From assembly GCF_023078455.1 (NCBI RefSeq), contig NZ_CP095740.1, positions 1,662,001 to 1,726,000 on the forward strand: 64,000 nt of DNA, read 5' to 3'. The translations under genes were made by a program, and so were the position numbers. Under the pieces are notes generated by a model that worked only from the letters and a program-made list of their open reading frames with translations, was not told the origin of the DNA and made no database searches. Of this stretch, positions 25,136 to 33,218 are shown one piece after another. Every line of letters begins with the position of its first letter. The stretch's first letter is position 1. The stretch is from Luteibacter aegosomatis (lineage in GTDB: Bacteria > Pseudomonadota > Gammaproteobacteria > Xanthomonadales > Rhodanobacteraceae).

Positions 25136-25789
25136 TCAGGCCGTTGCTGCTTGCGCTTGCCACGCCGCCGTCTCTTCGCCGCCGTCCGCTGCGGGGATCG
25201 GGAAGAGTTGTGCTAGGTGTTCGCGAAGTCGCACGATGTCCTCGGCCACATGCGGGTCCTTGATGACATTGAAGGACGAGAAGGAAGGGAGGACCTCTGC
25301 GCCGCAGAACCGGTAGTTGGCGGTGTTGGCAACCATGACGTCATCGACGGACTTTCCCTTGAAGAGGTACTGACCTTCATCGTCGAAAGCGGCGCGCGGG
25401 GCATTCCAGGTCAAGGACAGCATGTACTTCTTGCCCTGCATCAGGCCGCCAGTGCCGTACTGCTTGGAGGGGTCGCCCAGGACACGACCATCGTTCACGA
25501 TCAGAACTTTCTGCAGCAGTCCTGCCGTAAATATCTCGTCGGCATACTTCTTGTAGATCCAAGGGGCGCCAAACCAGTGGATCGGGGTCTGCAGGATGAC
25601 TACGTCCGCCCACAGATGCTTTTCGACTTCTTCTTGTACGACGTAGCCCTGCTCGATATTCGTCGTTCGGACTTCGTAGCCCCTACACTCCAACTCTTCT
25701 TGGATTATGCTGGCCATCGTCTTATTGAGCTCTCCCTTGGAGAATCCCTCATACAACTGAAATGCGTTAATAACTAAGGCGTGCTTCAT
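25136..25789 (-). CDS. NAD(P)H quinone reductase, MdaB-like flavodoxin fold
   Basis: 217 residues from the ATG at 25789; the longer frame to 25885 lacks support. The fold is visible in KHALVINAFQLYEGFSKG, VVILQTPIHWFGAPWIYKKYADEIF and YMLSLTWNAP. This matches the NQO/MdaB group, which carries FAD and reduces quinones by two electrons, protecting against semiquinone radicals. It is the first gene of the leftward five-gene operon. Its promoter must lie in the 25790-26213 gap, where a 17-bp inverted repeat pair is found. The C-terminal extension (PAADGGEETAAWQAQ) is not conserved in the fold. Confidence 0.88.
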   Translation of the reverse strand: MKHALVINAFQLYEGFSKGELNKTMASIIQEELECRGYEVRTTNIEQGYVVQEEVEKHLWADVVILQTPIHWFGAPWIYKKYADEIFTAGLLQKVLIVNDGRVLGDPSKQYGTGGLMQGKKYMLSLTWNAPRAAFDDEGQYLFKGKSVDDVMVANTANYRFCGAEVLPSFSSFNVIKDPHVAEDIVRLREHLAQLFPIPAADGGEETAAWQAQAATA

Positions 25790-25951
25790 AACAATCCTCG
25801 ATAGATGTATTAGTCGAACCGGAGCGTGCGCTGGAGACGCATCACCATTAGTCGTCCAAGTGGACTCGACATGTGATGCCTCCAACCCCAGGAGCCGTGT
25901 CTACTATCGGGTAAAGCAGCCAAGTTGAGCTGTCTGTTCTTCCATAGTTAG

Positions 25952-26068
25952 TGCATAAAAATCCGAATTTTGACCCAACAGATAGGTCAGTGCGAGCAAG
26001 CCAGTGAAGACTATCCTCTGCCAAGAGCGTCAGGTACGCCTCTTAAGACAGATTCGGACTTTTATGCA
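25952..26068. repeat. 17-bp inverted repeats flanking 83 bp in a divergent promoter gap
   Basis: TGCATAAAAATCCGAAT (25952-25968) and ATTCGGACTTTTATGCA (26052-26068) are inverted copies with one mismatch. The enclosed DNA also holds TGACC-N9-GGTCA at 25971-25989. The structure may be a pair of regulator sites serving the leftward MdaB operon and the rightward SDR, or a small MITE-like remnant. No clear target duplication flanks it. The rest of the 25790-26213 gap contains no convincing gene. Confidence 0.5.
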
Positions 26069-26213
26069 TCATTAATCCCTGATCGTGCAGCTCGGTGGAT
26101 GTGGTGGAGAAGATAATCAACCAGCTCGCCCGCGAGTGCGGCCAGCAGCGAAACTGCCGCACGATGACCATTGCGACTTGCATCGCTTTTATCCATCCGC
26201 TTAGAGGATCATC

Positions 26214-27062
26214 ATGAGTAAGAACGAGAAAACATGGCTTGTCACCGGCGCTTCAAAGGGCATCGGTCTGGCGCTTGTGCGCGAGCTTCTGAAAAGCGGC
26301 GCCAACGTGGTCGCTACGTCGCGTACATTGACCTCGCTCGTCGATCTGATTGGGCCTGCATCCGATACGTTTTTGCCCGTACAAGTCGATCTCATCGATG
26401 AGCGCAGCGTGCAGGCTTGTGTCGCTCAAGCCATCGCCCAATTCGGGCGAATTGATGTGGTCGTCAACAACGCAGGCTATGGTCTGCAGGGCACCATAGA
26501 GGGGATATCCGACGAAGAACTGCGTCGTAACTTTGAAGTGAACGTCTTTGCACCAGCCCATGTCCTCCGCCACGTGTTGCCTCATATGCGTCAGCAATGC
26601 AGCGGACACGTCTTCAATGTCGGTTCGATTGCCGGCTTTCAGGGCGGGTATGCAGGGTGGGGAATCTACGCGGCTACCAAATTCGCACTTGCAGGACTTA
26701 CGGAAGCTCTCGCGGCCGAAGTCGCGGAATTCGGTATCAAGGCAACCTTGGTCTATCCGGGGCCTGTTCGTACCGAGTTCCTGTCGTCCGGTTCGCTAGT
26801 AGTCGCACAGCACAGCATCCGGGAATATACCGCCGCACAAACATTGCTCGACGTGCATCTGGATGAAATGGCCGGGAAGCAAGCGGGCGACCCGAACAAG
26901 CTCGCTTCTTTGATCATCCAAGCCGCAGGTGCGGCTGAGCCCCCCCTGCATCTGTTCGCGGGAAAGATTGCAAACGATCTTGCATTCCAGAAATTGGCAG
27001 CAGTGGAAAAGGATCTAACGGCCTGGCGCGAAGTATCTGACGCAACTGATTTCCCTGATTAA
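26214..27062 (+). CDS. Short-chain dehydrogenase/reductase (SDR 2)
   Basis: 282 residues. TGASKGIG at 12-19, NNAGYG, a Ser in NVGSIAGFQG and the catalytic YAATK are present, with the PGPVRTEF loop after. The longer C-terminal tail (about 40 residues after the Rossmann domain) fits the oxidoreductase subgroup that includes many plant-inducible bacterial SDRs. It is divergent from the MdaB operon, with a weak AGAGGA before the ATG. It is alone on its strand and is followed by the aldehyde dehydrogenase relic. Confidence 0.9.
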   Translation: MSKNEKTWLVTGASKGIGLALVRELLKSGANVVATSRTLTSLVDLIGPASDTFLPVQVDLIDERSVQACVAQAIAQFGRIDVVVNNAGYGLQGTIEGISDEELRRNFEVNVFAPAHVLRHVLPHMRQQCSGHVFNVGSIAGFQGGYAGWGIYAATKFALAGLTEALAAEVAEFGIKATLVYPGPVRTEFLSSGSLVVAQHSIREYTAAQTLLDVHLDEMAGKQAGDPNKLASLIIQAAGAAEPPLHLFAGKIANDLAFQKLAAVEKDLTAWREVSDATDFPD

Positions 27063-27113
27063 GTGCGGTGCATACGGGGGGCGGGCAGGCCTATTGGCCA
27101 GTCAAAGGGGAAT

Positions 27114-27444
27114 ATGCCCATCCCAAAGACCGCTGAAGATGCGGCGTTATCTCTAGCGCCAGCCCATCTCCAATTCGGATTATCGTCCGCAGTGTTCTCC
27201 CACGACCAAGATCGAGGAGTCCGGTTCGCGCTGGGCGTCGAAGCAGGAATGACGCACATCAACGATCATAGTGTTGACGATTCACGCTCAGGCCGCCTTT
27301 GGCGGCGAAAAGAACAGTGGTCTTGGGCGCTTCGGTGGTGAGTGGATTCTCCATGAACTAACACGAGACCACTGGGTCACGATCCTGCACAACAAGGGAA
27401 CTTACCCGTTCCGACAGGTGATTCGGTCTATAGGGACTTCCTGA
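27114..27444 (+). pseudogene. Aldehyde dehydrogenase C-terminal relic, frameshifted
   Basis: The frame reads [42 protein letters not shown], then shifts near 27296-27300. It continues as [27 protein letters not shown] and ends [22 protein letters not shown] with a stop at 27442-27444. This is the C-terminal region of benzaldehyde/vanillin-type aldehyde dehydrogenases. The N-terminal and catalytic regions are missing. It shows that the cargo once included an aldehyde-oxidising step. Confidence 0.85.
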
Positions 27445-27516
27445 AGTCCGCTGGCAGACCTGATGTATAGATGGCGGCAACCACGGATAGATCCGCAGGG
27501 TGCTGCCGTTATCGAA

Positions 27517-27549
27517 CCCGCCGCAGCCCCTCGCGGCGGGTATTTTTTT
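27517..27549 (+). terminator. Rho-independent terminator
   Basis: CCCGCCGC-AGCCCCTC-GCGGCGGG followed by TATTTTTTT. It is 72 bp after the aldehyde dehydrogenase relic and may be its original terminator. Confidence 0.85.
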
Positions 27550-28040
27550 CACACAGTCTCCGCAGACACACGTGTGCTTTTGACCGACCACGCCAGCTTA
27601 TGCGGATTGTAGACCGCGTACCGCAACGTGAGCGCCAGCGGCGTTGCGGGCCAGCGGTCATCCCCCGCCCGTACCTTCCAGACTTGCTGATACGGCACGA
27701 AGGCCGTCCCAACCGGGCAGGCCGCGCGGGTTGCCATATTTGAGCGTGCTGACGTGCTGGGCACTTCTCGGCAGAGGTTCTCCTATCTAGATTTCATTTC
27801 GTCAGAAATGACTTACTCAAGACGCATCAGGGCCGCTTGCACCCCAAGCATGTTCAGTCGAAAGAAGAAAAGATCGTCTTGGATATCGAGAAGCCGCTTG
27901 TTAAGAAAATCAATAACAGTGTTTTATCCGACGGGCTAATTTTTTCCGTCTCCACTTGGCGTAGCCTCTCGTTCAAGGCTCATCGATCATCCGAAACGCC
28001 CAATTTTTTGCTTTTACTTAATCTACACTGGAACGGCGTC
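27550..28040. other. Intergenic region with a leftward ORF remnant and upstream sequence of the next gene
   Basis: 491 bp. A leftward frame at 27549-27764 reads FVPYQQVWKVRAGDDRWPATP and LRYAVYNPHKLAWSVKS, protein-like in composition but unrecognised, ending beside the terminator; it may be a gene tail. The right half is AT-rich with a palindrome at 27794-27811 and probably holds the promoter of the 28041 gene. An N-terminal extension of that gene to 27837 is not family-like. Confidence 0.4.
27794..27811. promoter_or_regulatory. Palindrome, candidate operator
   Basis: TCATTTC-GTCA-GAAATGA, 7-bp perfect arms, about 230 bp before the nitronate-monooxygenase-like gene. No regulator can be assigned. 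Confidence 0.35.
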
Positions 28041-29018
28041 ATGCATATCAATCGCATCTGTAAAATCCTCGGAATCAAAAAGCCGGTTATTCAGGCTCCT
28101 CTCTCTTGGCTGACTGACGCGCGTTTAGTCGCGGCTGTTGGTAATGCTGGTGGCCTGGGAGTTCTTGGCCCCAACGCAGGGCTAACTGCCGAGACCGCAG
28201 TATCGACACCGGAGGAGACCGCCGAAAAGATGCGCGACGAAATCAGAAAAACAAAAGCGCTCACGGATAAGCCGTTTGGCGTTAACTTGATCCCGACGCC
28301 GGAGAACGACATTTGGACTCCGCATATCCTGAAAGTGATGAAGGAAGAGGGTGTCAAAGCGACCCTATACACCGGCTATGGAGAAGGAGCGGTAATTCCC
28401 AAATTGTTTGATGAGTTGAAGGAGGCGGGGATCAAAATCATCTACCGCGACCTTAACCCTACGCCAGAAAACACTCGACTCGCCGAGAATGCTGGTGCTG
28501 ATATTATTGTCGCTACTGGTTTTGACGAAGGTGGTACTCTGCCTGGCACGGCCCTGGGCACCTTCTCTATTGTTCCACTGATCGTCGATGCGGCAAGAGA
28601 TGTACCCGTGTTGGCCGCCGGTGGAATTTCCGATAAGCGCACGGCGCGGGCAGCGCACGCCTTGGGTGCTAGTGGCGTTTCCGTGGGCTCCGCGTTTATT
28701 AGCACCGTGGAAAGCCGCGTTCCTCAATCCGTAAAGGACAAGATTGTCTCTTCCAACGGGCTTGATTTGCTTCTCTTCCGCACAATGCCTGATTACTACC
28801 GATCCCTGCCCGGAAAACTGGCGCATAAATTAGTAGAGTTGGATAAAGCGGGCGCCAGCAACGAAGAGCTTGGCAAGCTGATGGGCGGGCTGCGTGGTTT
28901 GCGAATTGGTATGCTGGAAGGCAATACTGACGACGGCTATATTTCGCTCGGAACAGGTATTGGAAACATTCGTCGCATCAAGACTGTTGCCGAAGTGGTG
29001 GATGAGCTAGCCGTATAA
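28041..29018 (+). CDS. Nitronate monooxygenase-family flavoprotein
   Basis: 325 residues from the ATG at 28041 (MHINRICKILGIKKPVIQAPLSWLTD). The FMN-binding barrel is clear: VAAVGNAGGLGVLGPN, PVLAAGGISDKRTARAAHALGASGVSVGSAF and a C-terminal GTGIGNIRRIKTVAEVV. In class I nitronate monooxygenases an EAGGH motif supplies the catalytic His; here it reads DEGGT, so that His is absent and the reaction may differ. GC content is well below that of the ICE backbone, which suggests separate acquisition. Confidence 0.85.
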   Translation: MHINRICKILGIKKPVIQAPLSWLTDARLVAAVGNAGGLGVLGPNAGLTAETAVSTPEETAEKMRDEIRKTKALTDKPFGVNLIPTPENDIWTPHILKVMKEEGVKATLYTGYGEGAVIPKLFDELKEAGIKIIYRDLNPTPENTRLAENAGADIIVATGFDEGGTLPGTALGTFSIVPLIVDAARDVPVLAAGGISDKRTARAAHALGASGVSVGSAFISTVESRVPQSVKDKIVSSNGLDLLLFRTMPDYYRSLPGKLAHKLVELDKAGASNEELGKLMGGLRGLRIGMLEGNTDDGYISLGTGIGNIRRIKTVAEVVDELAV

Positions 29019-29300
29019 CTCATCCGCCTCTTAAGGCGAATTATCCGATCTGACGTTCCGCATTACTGGAGCTGCGAAATTTTCACCCCGTCTTCTACCG
29101 CACTCGCTAGGAGGCGGGACAAAGGGGTTTGGATGTTAAGTCATCAAAGGGAGTGCTTCTTGGGAAACCTCAGCAGCGGATGATAGATGCTGCATAGCGT
29201 ATATAAATCAAACCCTAGTAGCCGCGCCAGTCATCGCTTTGAGCTGGAGACCCTTTCTGCAATGGATGTCGCGAGAACAAGTCTAAGAGTGCCAGGGCGG

Positions 29301-30221
29301 CTAAGTTTGGCTTTCTATCCAAGTATCGTCGATGCTCACAAATCTCTCCACTAGCCATTCGAAGAAAATTTGAATGTGAGGTGCTAAATGGCTGCGTGTC
29401 GGATAGATAAGCGATATAGGGCGGGGCGCAGGTTTAATATCCTCAAGAATCGAAACTAGTGCCCCACTGGCAAGATGTTCATCGACGGCTACGCCGGGGG
29501 CTTGGATAATGCCGAATCCCGCTAAACCACACCGAATATACGCTTTCGACTCGTTGGCGCTTATGCTTCCACGGCCGGTATAGGTACGATCTTCTCCATT
29601 AATGCTGAAGTGCCATGGCAACGGGCGGTTGCTCATACCAGACACGAAACTTACGCTTCGATGGCTCGGAAGATCCTCGATTGAACTAGGGCTTCCGAAC
29701 TCCGCAAGGTAGCTTGGCGACGCACAAGTCACCATCACCGCGTTGCCGATCTTCCGCGCCACCATGCTGGAGTCTCGTAGATCGCCGATCCTTAATGCGC
29801 AGTCCACCCCTTCAGAAATCAAATCGACCGCACGGTCAGTGACCCCCAGGATGAGCTCAATACCAGGGTGAATTTTGTGAAATTGCATTAATAAATCTAT
29901 GAACTTCTGCTGTGCGAGTGCGGCAGATATGTTTAAGCGCACCCTACCTGTGGGCGGTGCTCCGGAAGTACCGAACATCGTCGAAATCTCTGATACGCTT
30001 CGAAGAATCTCTTCGGCTCGTTGGTAAAAACTCTCGCCCTCTTGGGTGAGGCTGACCTTTCTTGTCGTTCTCTGGAAAAGTCGGACGCCAAGCTTCGCTT
30101 CAAGCTCTTGAATGGCAACCGTCACTTGAGGGCGACCAATTTCCATCGCATCGGAGACCTTTGTGAAACTTCCGAGCTCTGCCAATTTCGAGAACACACG
30201 CATTAATTGAATAAATTCCAT
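29301..30221 (-). CDS. LysR-family regulator 1
   Basis: 306 residues. The N-terminal winged HTH (about 5-62: RVFSKLAELGSFTKVSDAMEIGRPQVTVAIQELE) is followed by a periplasmic-binding-like effector domain (RVRLNISAALAQQKFIDLLMQFHKIHPGIELILG). The subgroup is CrgA/DsdC-like. It converges on the flavoprotein gene at 28041 and lies head to tail with LysR 2. The 282-bp gap at 29019-29300 holds only a small hairpin (CGCCT-CTTA-AGGCG) near 29030. Effector unknown; GC content is low like its left neighbour. Confidence 0.9.
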   Translation of the reverse strand: MEFIQLMRVFSKLAELGSFTKVSDAMEIGRPQVTVAIQELEAKLGVRLFQRTTRKVSLTQEGESFYQRAEEILRSVSEISTMFGTSGAPPTGRVRLNISAALAQQKFIDLLMQFHKIHPGIELILGVTDRAVDLISEGVDCALRIGDLRDSSMVARKIGNAVMVTCASPSYLAEFGSPSSIEDLPSHRSVSFVSGMSNRPLPWHFSINGEDRTYTGRGSISANESKAYIRCGLAGFGIIQAPGVAVDEHLASGALVSILEDIKPAPRPISLIYPTRSHLAPHIQIFFEWLVERFVSIDDTWIESQT

Positions 30222-30345
30222 CCATCTCTCGCTTTTTTCTAGAACGAAACAAGGTGATCTGCGTCACTCTATTCCATTAGATTGCTGGAACTGATCCATC
30301 TCGCGGTATCGACTCCTGCATTTGCCGATCGAATCTGGTGTTACC

Positions 30346-31227
30346 TCACGCCTTCATGATCTCAACCAACGCTCTAAGCCCCGCTGATTGATGTTTGCGG
30401 CTGGGGAAATAGAGAAACACGCTTTCGTCGACGGTGCACCAATCTTCGAGGCAGCGGCGCAGTCGGCCATCGTGCAGATACGGCGCGGCGCGATCCTCCC
30501 AAATGTATGCGAGGCCCAGCCCCCTTGCCGCCGCATCCGCCATCAATTCCTGGCTATCGACCGTCAGGGGACCAGCGACCTCGACCTTCACTATCTCGCC
30601 GTCCCTGGCGAACTCCCAGTTGAAGGTGGTCCCGCTCGGAAAAGCATATCGAATGCAATCATGGCCATGCAGATCGTGAGGTGCCATGGGAGGTGGCTTC
30701 CTCTCGAAGTAGCTTGGTGAACCGACGACGGTAAATCGGAACTTTGGTTTGATTCGCACCGCGATCATGTCCTGCGACAGACGCTCACCGAAGCGAATAC
30801 CTGCATCGAAACCTTCCTGCACGATATCGACTAGTGCGTCGGTGGCAACGACTTCCAGCTTCAGCCCAGAGTTGGCGGCCAAGAGTTCCATTGCATCCCC
30901 CAACACATAGGGCGCGATCGAGTTTGGAACATTTAACCTGATAGTGCCAAACGGTGTGGCACGGAACGAGTTCAACCCATCCAGGGCGCTCCGCATGTCA
31001 GCTAGTGCTGGCTGCAACCGGGCATGCAGCGCTTCGCCCGCTTCCGTCAGAGACACGCTACGCGTGGTGCGATGAAAAAGACGCACGCCCACGCGGCCCT
31101 CGAGGCTGCGTATCGAATGACTTACCGCCGAAGCGGACGTCCCCCGTTCCGTAGCTGCTTGGCGGAAGCTCAGGTGCCTTGCGACTGACGCAAATACGGC
31201 CAACTCGGCGAGTTCTGCGTTCTCCAT
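30346..31227 (-). CDS. LysR-family regulator 2 (divergent from SDR 3)
   Basis: 293 residues with HTH at 5-62 (ASVARHLSFRQAATERGTSASAVSHSIRSLE) and an effector domain (GTIRLNVPNSIAPYVLGDAMELLAAN). LysR regulators usually control a divergent operon, and here the SDR-monooxygenase-OYE-AKR group at 31369-35601 starts 141 bp away. That is the likely target. The shared AT-rich gap (31228-31368) contains no second gene. The inducer is probably a substrate of that operon. Confidence 0.9.
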   Translation of the reverse strand: MENAELAELAVFASVARHLSFRQAATERGTSASAVSHSIRSLEGRVGVRLFHRTTRSVSLTEAGEALHARLQPALADMRSALDGLNSFRATPFGTIRLNVPNSIAPYVLGDAMELLAANSGLKLEVVATDALVDIVQEGFDAGIRFGERLSQDMIAVRIKPKFRFTVVGSPSYFERKPPPMAPHDLHGHDCIRYAFPSGTTFNWEFARDGEIVKVEVAGPLTVDSQELMADAAARGLGLAYIWEDRAAPYLHDGRLRRCLEDWCTVDESVFLYFPSRKHQSAGLRALVEIMKA

Positions 31228-31368
31228 TGTTGAGCCTCATTCATCATCGTAACAAGTATTGGCTACTTTATCATATCAATCGAACGCTCCAGAATACCGT
31301 CAAAGAAAGGAGAAGGAATCCTGTATTTCGCTTCTTAACGGTCTAACCATTTGAATCTGGAGAAAAAA

Positions 31369-32142
31369 ATGAGCATTCAAATCTCGCCCCGGACGCTTTC
31401 CGGGAAGGTCGCGTTGATCACCGGTGCAAGTTCCGGCATCGGCCGAGCTACCGCCATCGAGCTCGCTCGCCGTGGTGCCAAAGTGGTCGTCAGTGCGCGC
31501 CGTCATCCTGAAATCGAAGCGCTCGCCGCCGAGATCCGGAACGAAGGTGGTGAAGTGACGGCCGCTGTTGCCGACATCAACATCGAGCAGGACGTGATTG
31601 ATCTGGTCGCCAAGACGATCTCGGCCTATGGCCGGATCGACGTCGCTTTCAACAATGCTGGTACCGAAGGCGAGTTCACACCGTTCGTGGAGCAGTCGAA
31701 CGAGGTCTACGACACGATCTTCAATGCCAACGTCCGTGGCGTCTTCTGGTCGATGAAGCACGAGGCGAAGGCCATGCTGGCTCAAGGCGGCGGCACCATC
31801 ATCAATAACGCGTCGATGGGCGGCGTGATCGGCTTTGCCAACGCCGGTCTCTACATCGCCAGCAAGCATGCAGTACTAGGGCTGACCAAGACCGCATCGA
31901 TCGAACTGTTCAAGCAAGGTGTGCGCGTCAACGCCGTTAATCCCGGAATCATCGACACGCCGTTCCAGGACCGCATCTGGCCGAGCACTGAAGCGAAGGA
32001 CGCTTTCGCGGCCTCGACCGTCCCCGGTCGGGCAGGCTTGCCGGAAGAGGTGGCGACCGTGGTGGCGTTCCTTGCTTCCGATGATGCGTCGTTCGTGTCG
32101 GGCCACGGCCTGCTGGTCGACGCCGGTTATTCGATCGCCTGA
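31369..32142 (+). CDS. Short-chain dehydrogenase/reductase (SDR 3)
   Basis: 257 residues from the ATG at 31369, preceded by GGAG; an upstream TTG at 31351 is less likely. TGASSGIGRAT, NNAGTEG, a Ser in NNASMGGVIG and the catalytic YIASK are all present, and the C-terminus ends VSGHGLLVDAGYS. It is the first gene of a rightward group that includes two ABM monooxygenases, an OYE-type enzyme and an aldo/keto reductase. LysR 2 diverges from it. An Arg-rich turn (VSARRHPE) suggests NADPH use. Confidence 0.9.
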   Translation: MSIQISPRTLSGKVALITGASSGIGRATAIELARRGAKVVVSARRHPEIEALAAEIRNEGGEVTAAVADINIEQDVIDLVAKTISAYGRIDVAFNNAGTEGEFTPFVEQSNEVYDTIFNANVRGVFWSMKHEAKAMLAQGGGTIINNASMGGVIGFANAGLYIASKHAVLGLTKTASIELFKQGVRVNAVNPGIIDTPFQDRIWPSTEAKDAFAASTVPGRAGLPEEVATVVAFLASDDASFVSGHGLLVDAGYSIA

Positions 32143-32244
32143 TCGAAGACGACCTGCCAGACATCCGACGGTGCTTATCCCGATTACAACGTCATCCCGT
32201 TCCGGGATAAGCCGCTGAATACACAAACCTTTTAGGAGAATCTG

Positions 32245-32709
32245 ATGAATCACTTCAAGAAGTACATCCTGGGCGCTTTCGTCGCCGCAACGGCAATCAT
32301 TTCGTCGCAAAGCGCGTTGGCCCTTGATATCAAGGCAGGGCCTACCGGCGAAGTTGCCCTCGTCGTCAACTTCGACGTGAAGCCGGGCGCCGAAGCTGAG
32401 TTCGAGAAGGTTTTCCAGCGCTCAGTCACTTGCTCCCGCCTAGAGCCTGGCAACGTGACTTTCAATGTCCATAAGGTCCTCGGCGCCGAGCGTAGCTATG
32501 TTCTCTACGAAATCTGGCGCAACAAGGAGGCTCTGGACAGCCACTTCGAGCGTCCCTATACCAAGGCGCTCTTTGCGATGTTCGAGCGGAACCTGGCGCG
32601 TCCGCTCACGGAAGGCGCGGGCGGCCTGCACTTCGTCGCCGACCTCGCCCCGGCGCCGCGCCCAGCGCCCGTGACGACGGACCCCACCTCGGTCGCCGAT
32701 TGCCGTTGA
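32245..32709 (+). CDS. Exported ABM-domain monooxygenase-like protein
   Basis: 154 residues. A Sec signal peptide covers about 1-27 (KKYILGAFVAATAIISSQSALA-L). The rest is an antibiotic biosynthesis monooxygenase (ABM) ferredoxin-like domain: GEVALVVNFDVKPGAEAEFEKVF, PGNVTFNVHKV and YVLYEIWRNKEALDSHFERPYTKALF. ABM proteins such as YgiN oxidise quinols without a cofactor. A periplasmic version is unusual, and it is paired with a cytosolic homologue 122 bp downstream. The C-terminal tail is Pro/Ala-rich. AGGAG precedes the start. Confidence 0.82.
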   Translation: MNHFKKYILGAFVAATAIISSQSALALDIKAGPTGEVALVVNFDVKPGAEAEFEKVFQRSVTCSRLEPGNVTFNVHKVLGAERSYVLYEIWRNKEALDSHFERPYTKALFAMFERNLARPLTEGAGGLHFVADLAPAPRPAPVTTDPTSVADCR

Positions 32710-32831
32710 GCGCAGGGGCGAGCGCAAACGCGAGTGCTGGATATGCCCACGCGCTTTGCCCTGACTAAGGGCTGCAGGATGCCGCTACCTGGTCGGCCCG
32801 CAGCGTAACTCCCCTGATTCGGAAGAAAATC

Positions 32832-33179
32832 ATGACCGCACAATCCACCCTCACCACGCCGGCGCCGGCATACGGCGTACAACTCACGCTCATCGCATTT
32901 ATTCGGGCCAAGCCTGGTCTCGGTGACGAACTGGGACGCCGTCTCGGCGCCCTGGTCGAACCCTCGCGTGCCGAGGCTGGCAACATCAATTACGACCTGC
33001 ATCGTTCGAATGACGATCCGGATGTCTGGGTGCTTTACGAAAACTGGAAGGCAGAAGCCGATCTGACGTTGCATTTCGAGCAGCCCTACATGAAGGCATT
33101 CGTCGCGGCACTTCCCGAAGTGCTGGAAGGTGAAATGGATCTGCGCCGTTGCTCAATGGTCACCAATATCGCCGGATAA
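32832..33179 (+). CDS. Cytosolic ABM-domain quinol monooxygenase-like protein
   Basis: 115 residues without a signal peptide. The ABM fold is clear: VQLTLIAFIRAKPGLGDELGRRL, AGNINYDLHRSNDDPDVWVLYENW and LHFEQPYMKAFVAALPEVL. Such dimers can oxidise hydroquinones or polyketide-like phenols, or bind them. It lies between the exported homologue and the OYE-type gene. The two homologues share the HFE(R/Q)PY-KA motif, so they likely arose by duplication. Substrate unknown. Confidence 0.85.
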   Translation: MTAQSTLTTPAPAYGVQLTLIAFIRAKPGLGDELGRRLGALVEPSRAEAGNINYDLHRSNDDPDVWVLYENWKAEADLTLHFEQPYMKAFVAALPEVLEGEMDLRRCSMVTNIAG

Positions 33180-33218
33180 CCAGCGCAACTTAAAACCTCA
33201 TTAAAAAGGATCGGAAAA

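Noticed and set aside
26101..26216. Open frame reading into the SDR 2 start (DVVEKIINQLARECGQQ)
   Set aside because: Short, without a start or recognisable family, and it overlaps the probable SDR 2 promoter and ribosome site.
27549..27764. Leftward 71-codon gene beside the terminator
   Set aside because: Protein-like but unrecognised and without a ribosome site; treated as a possible gene tail.
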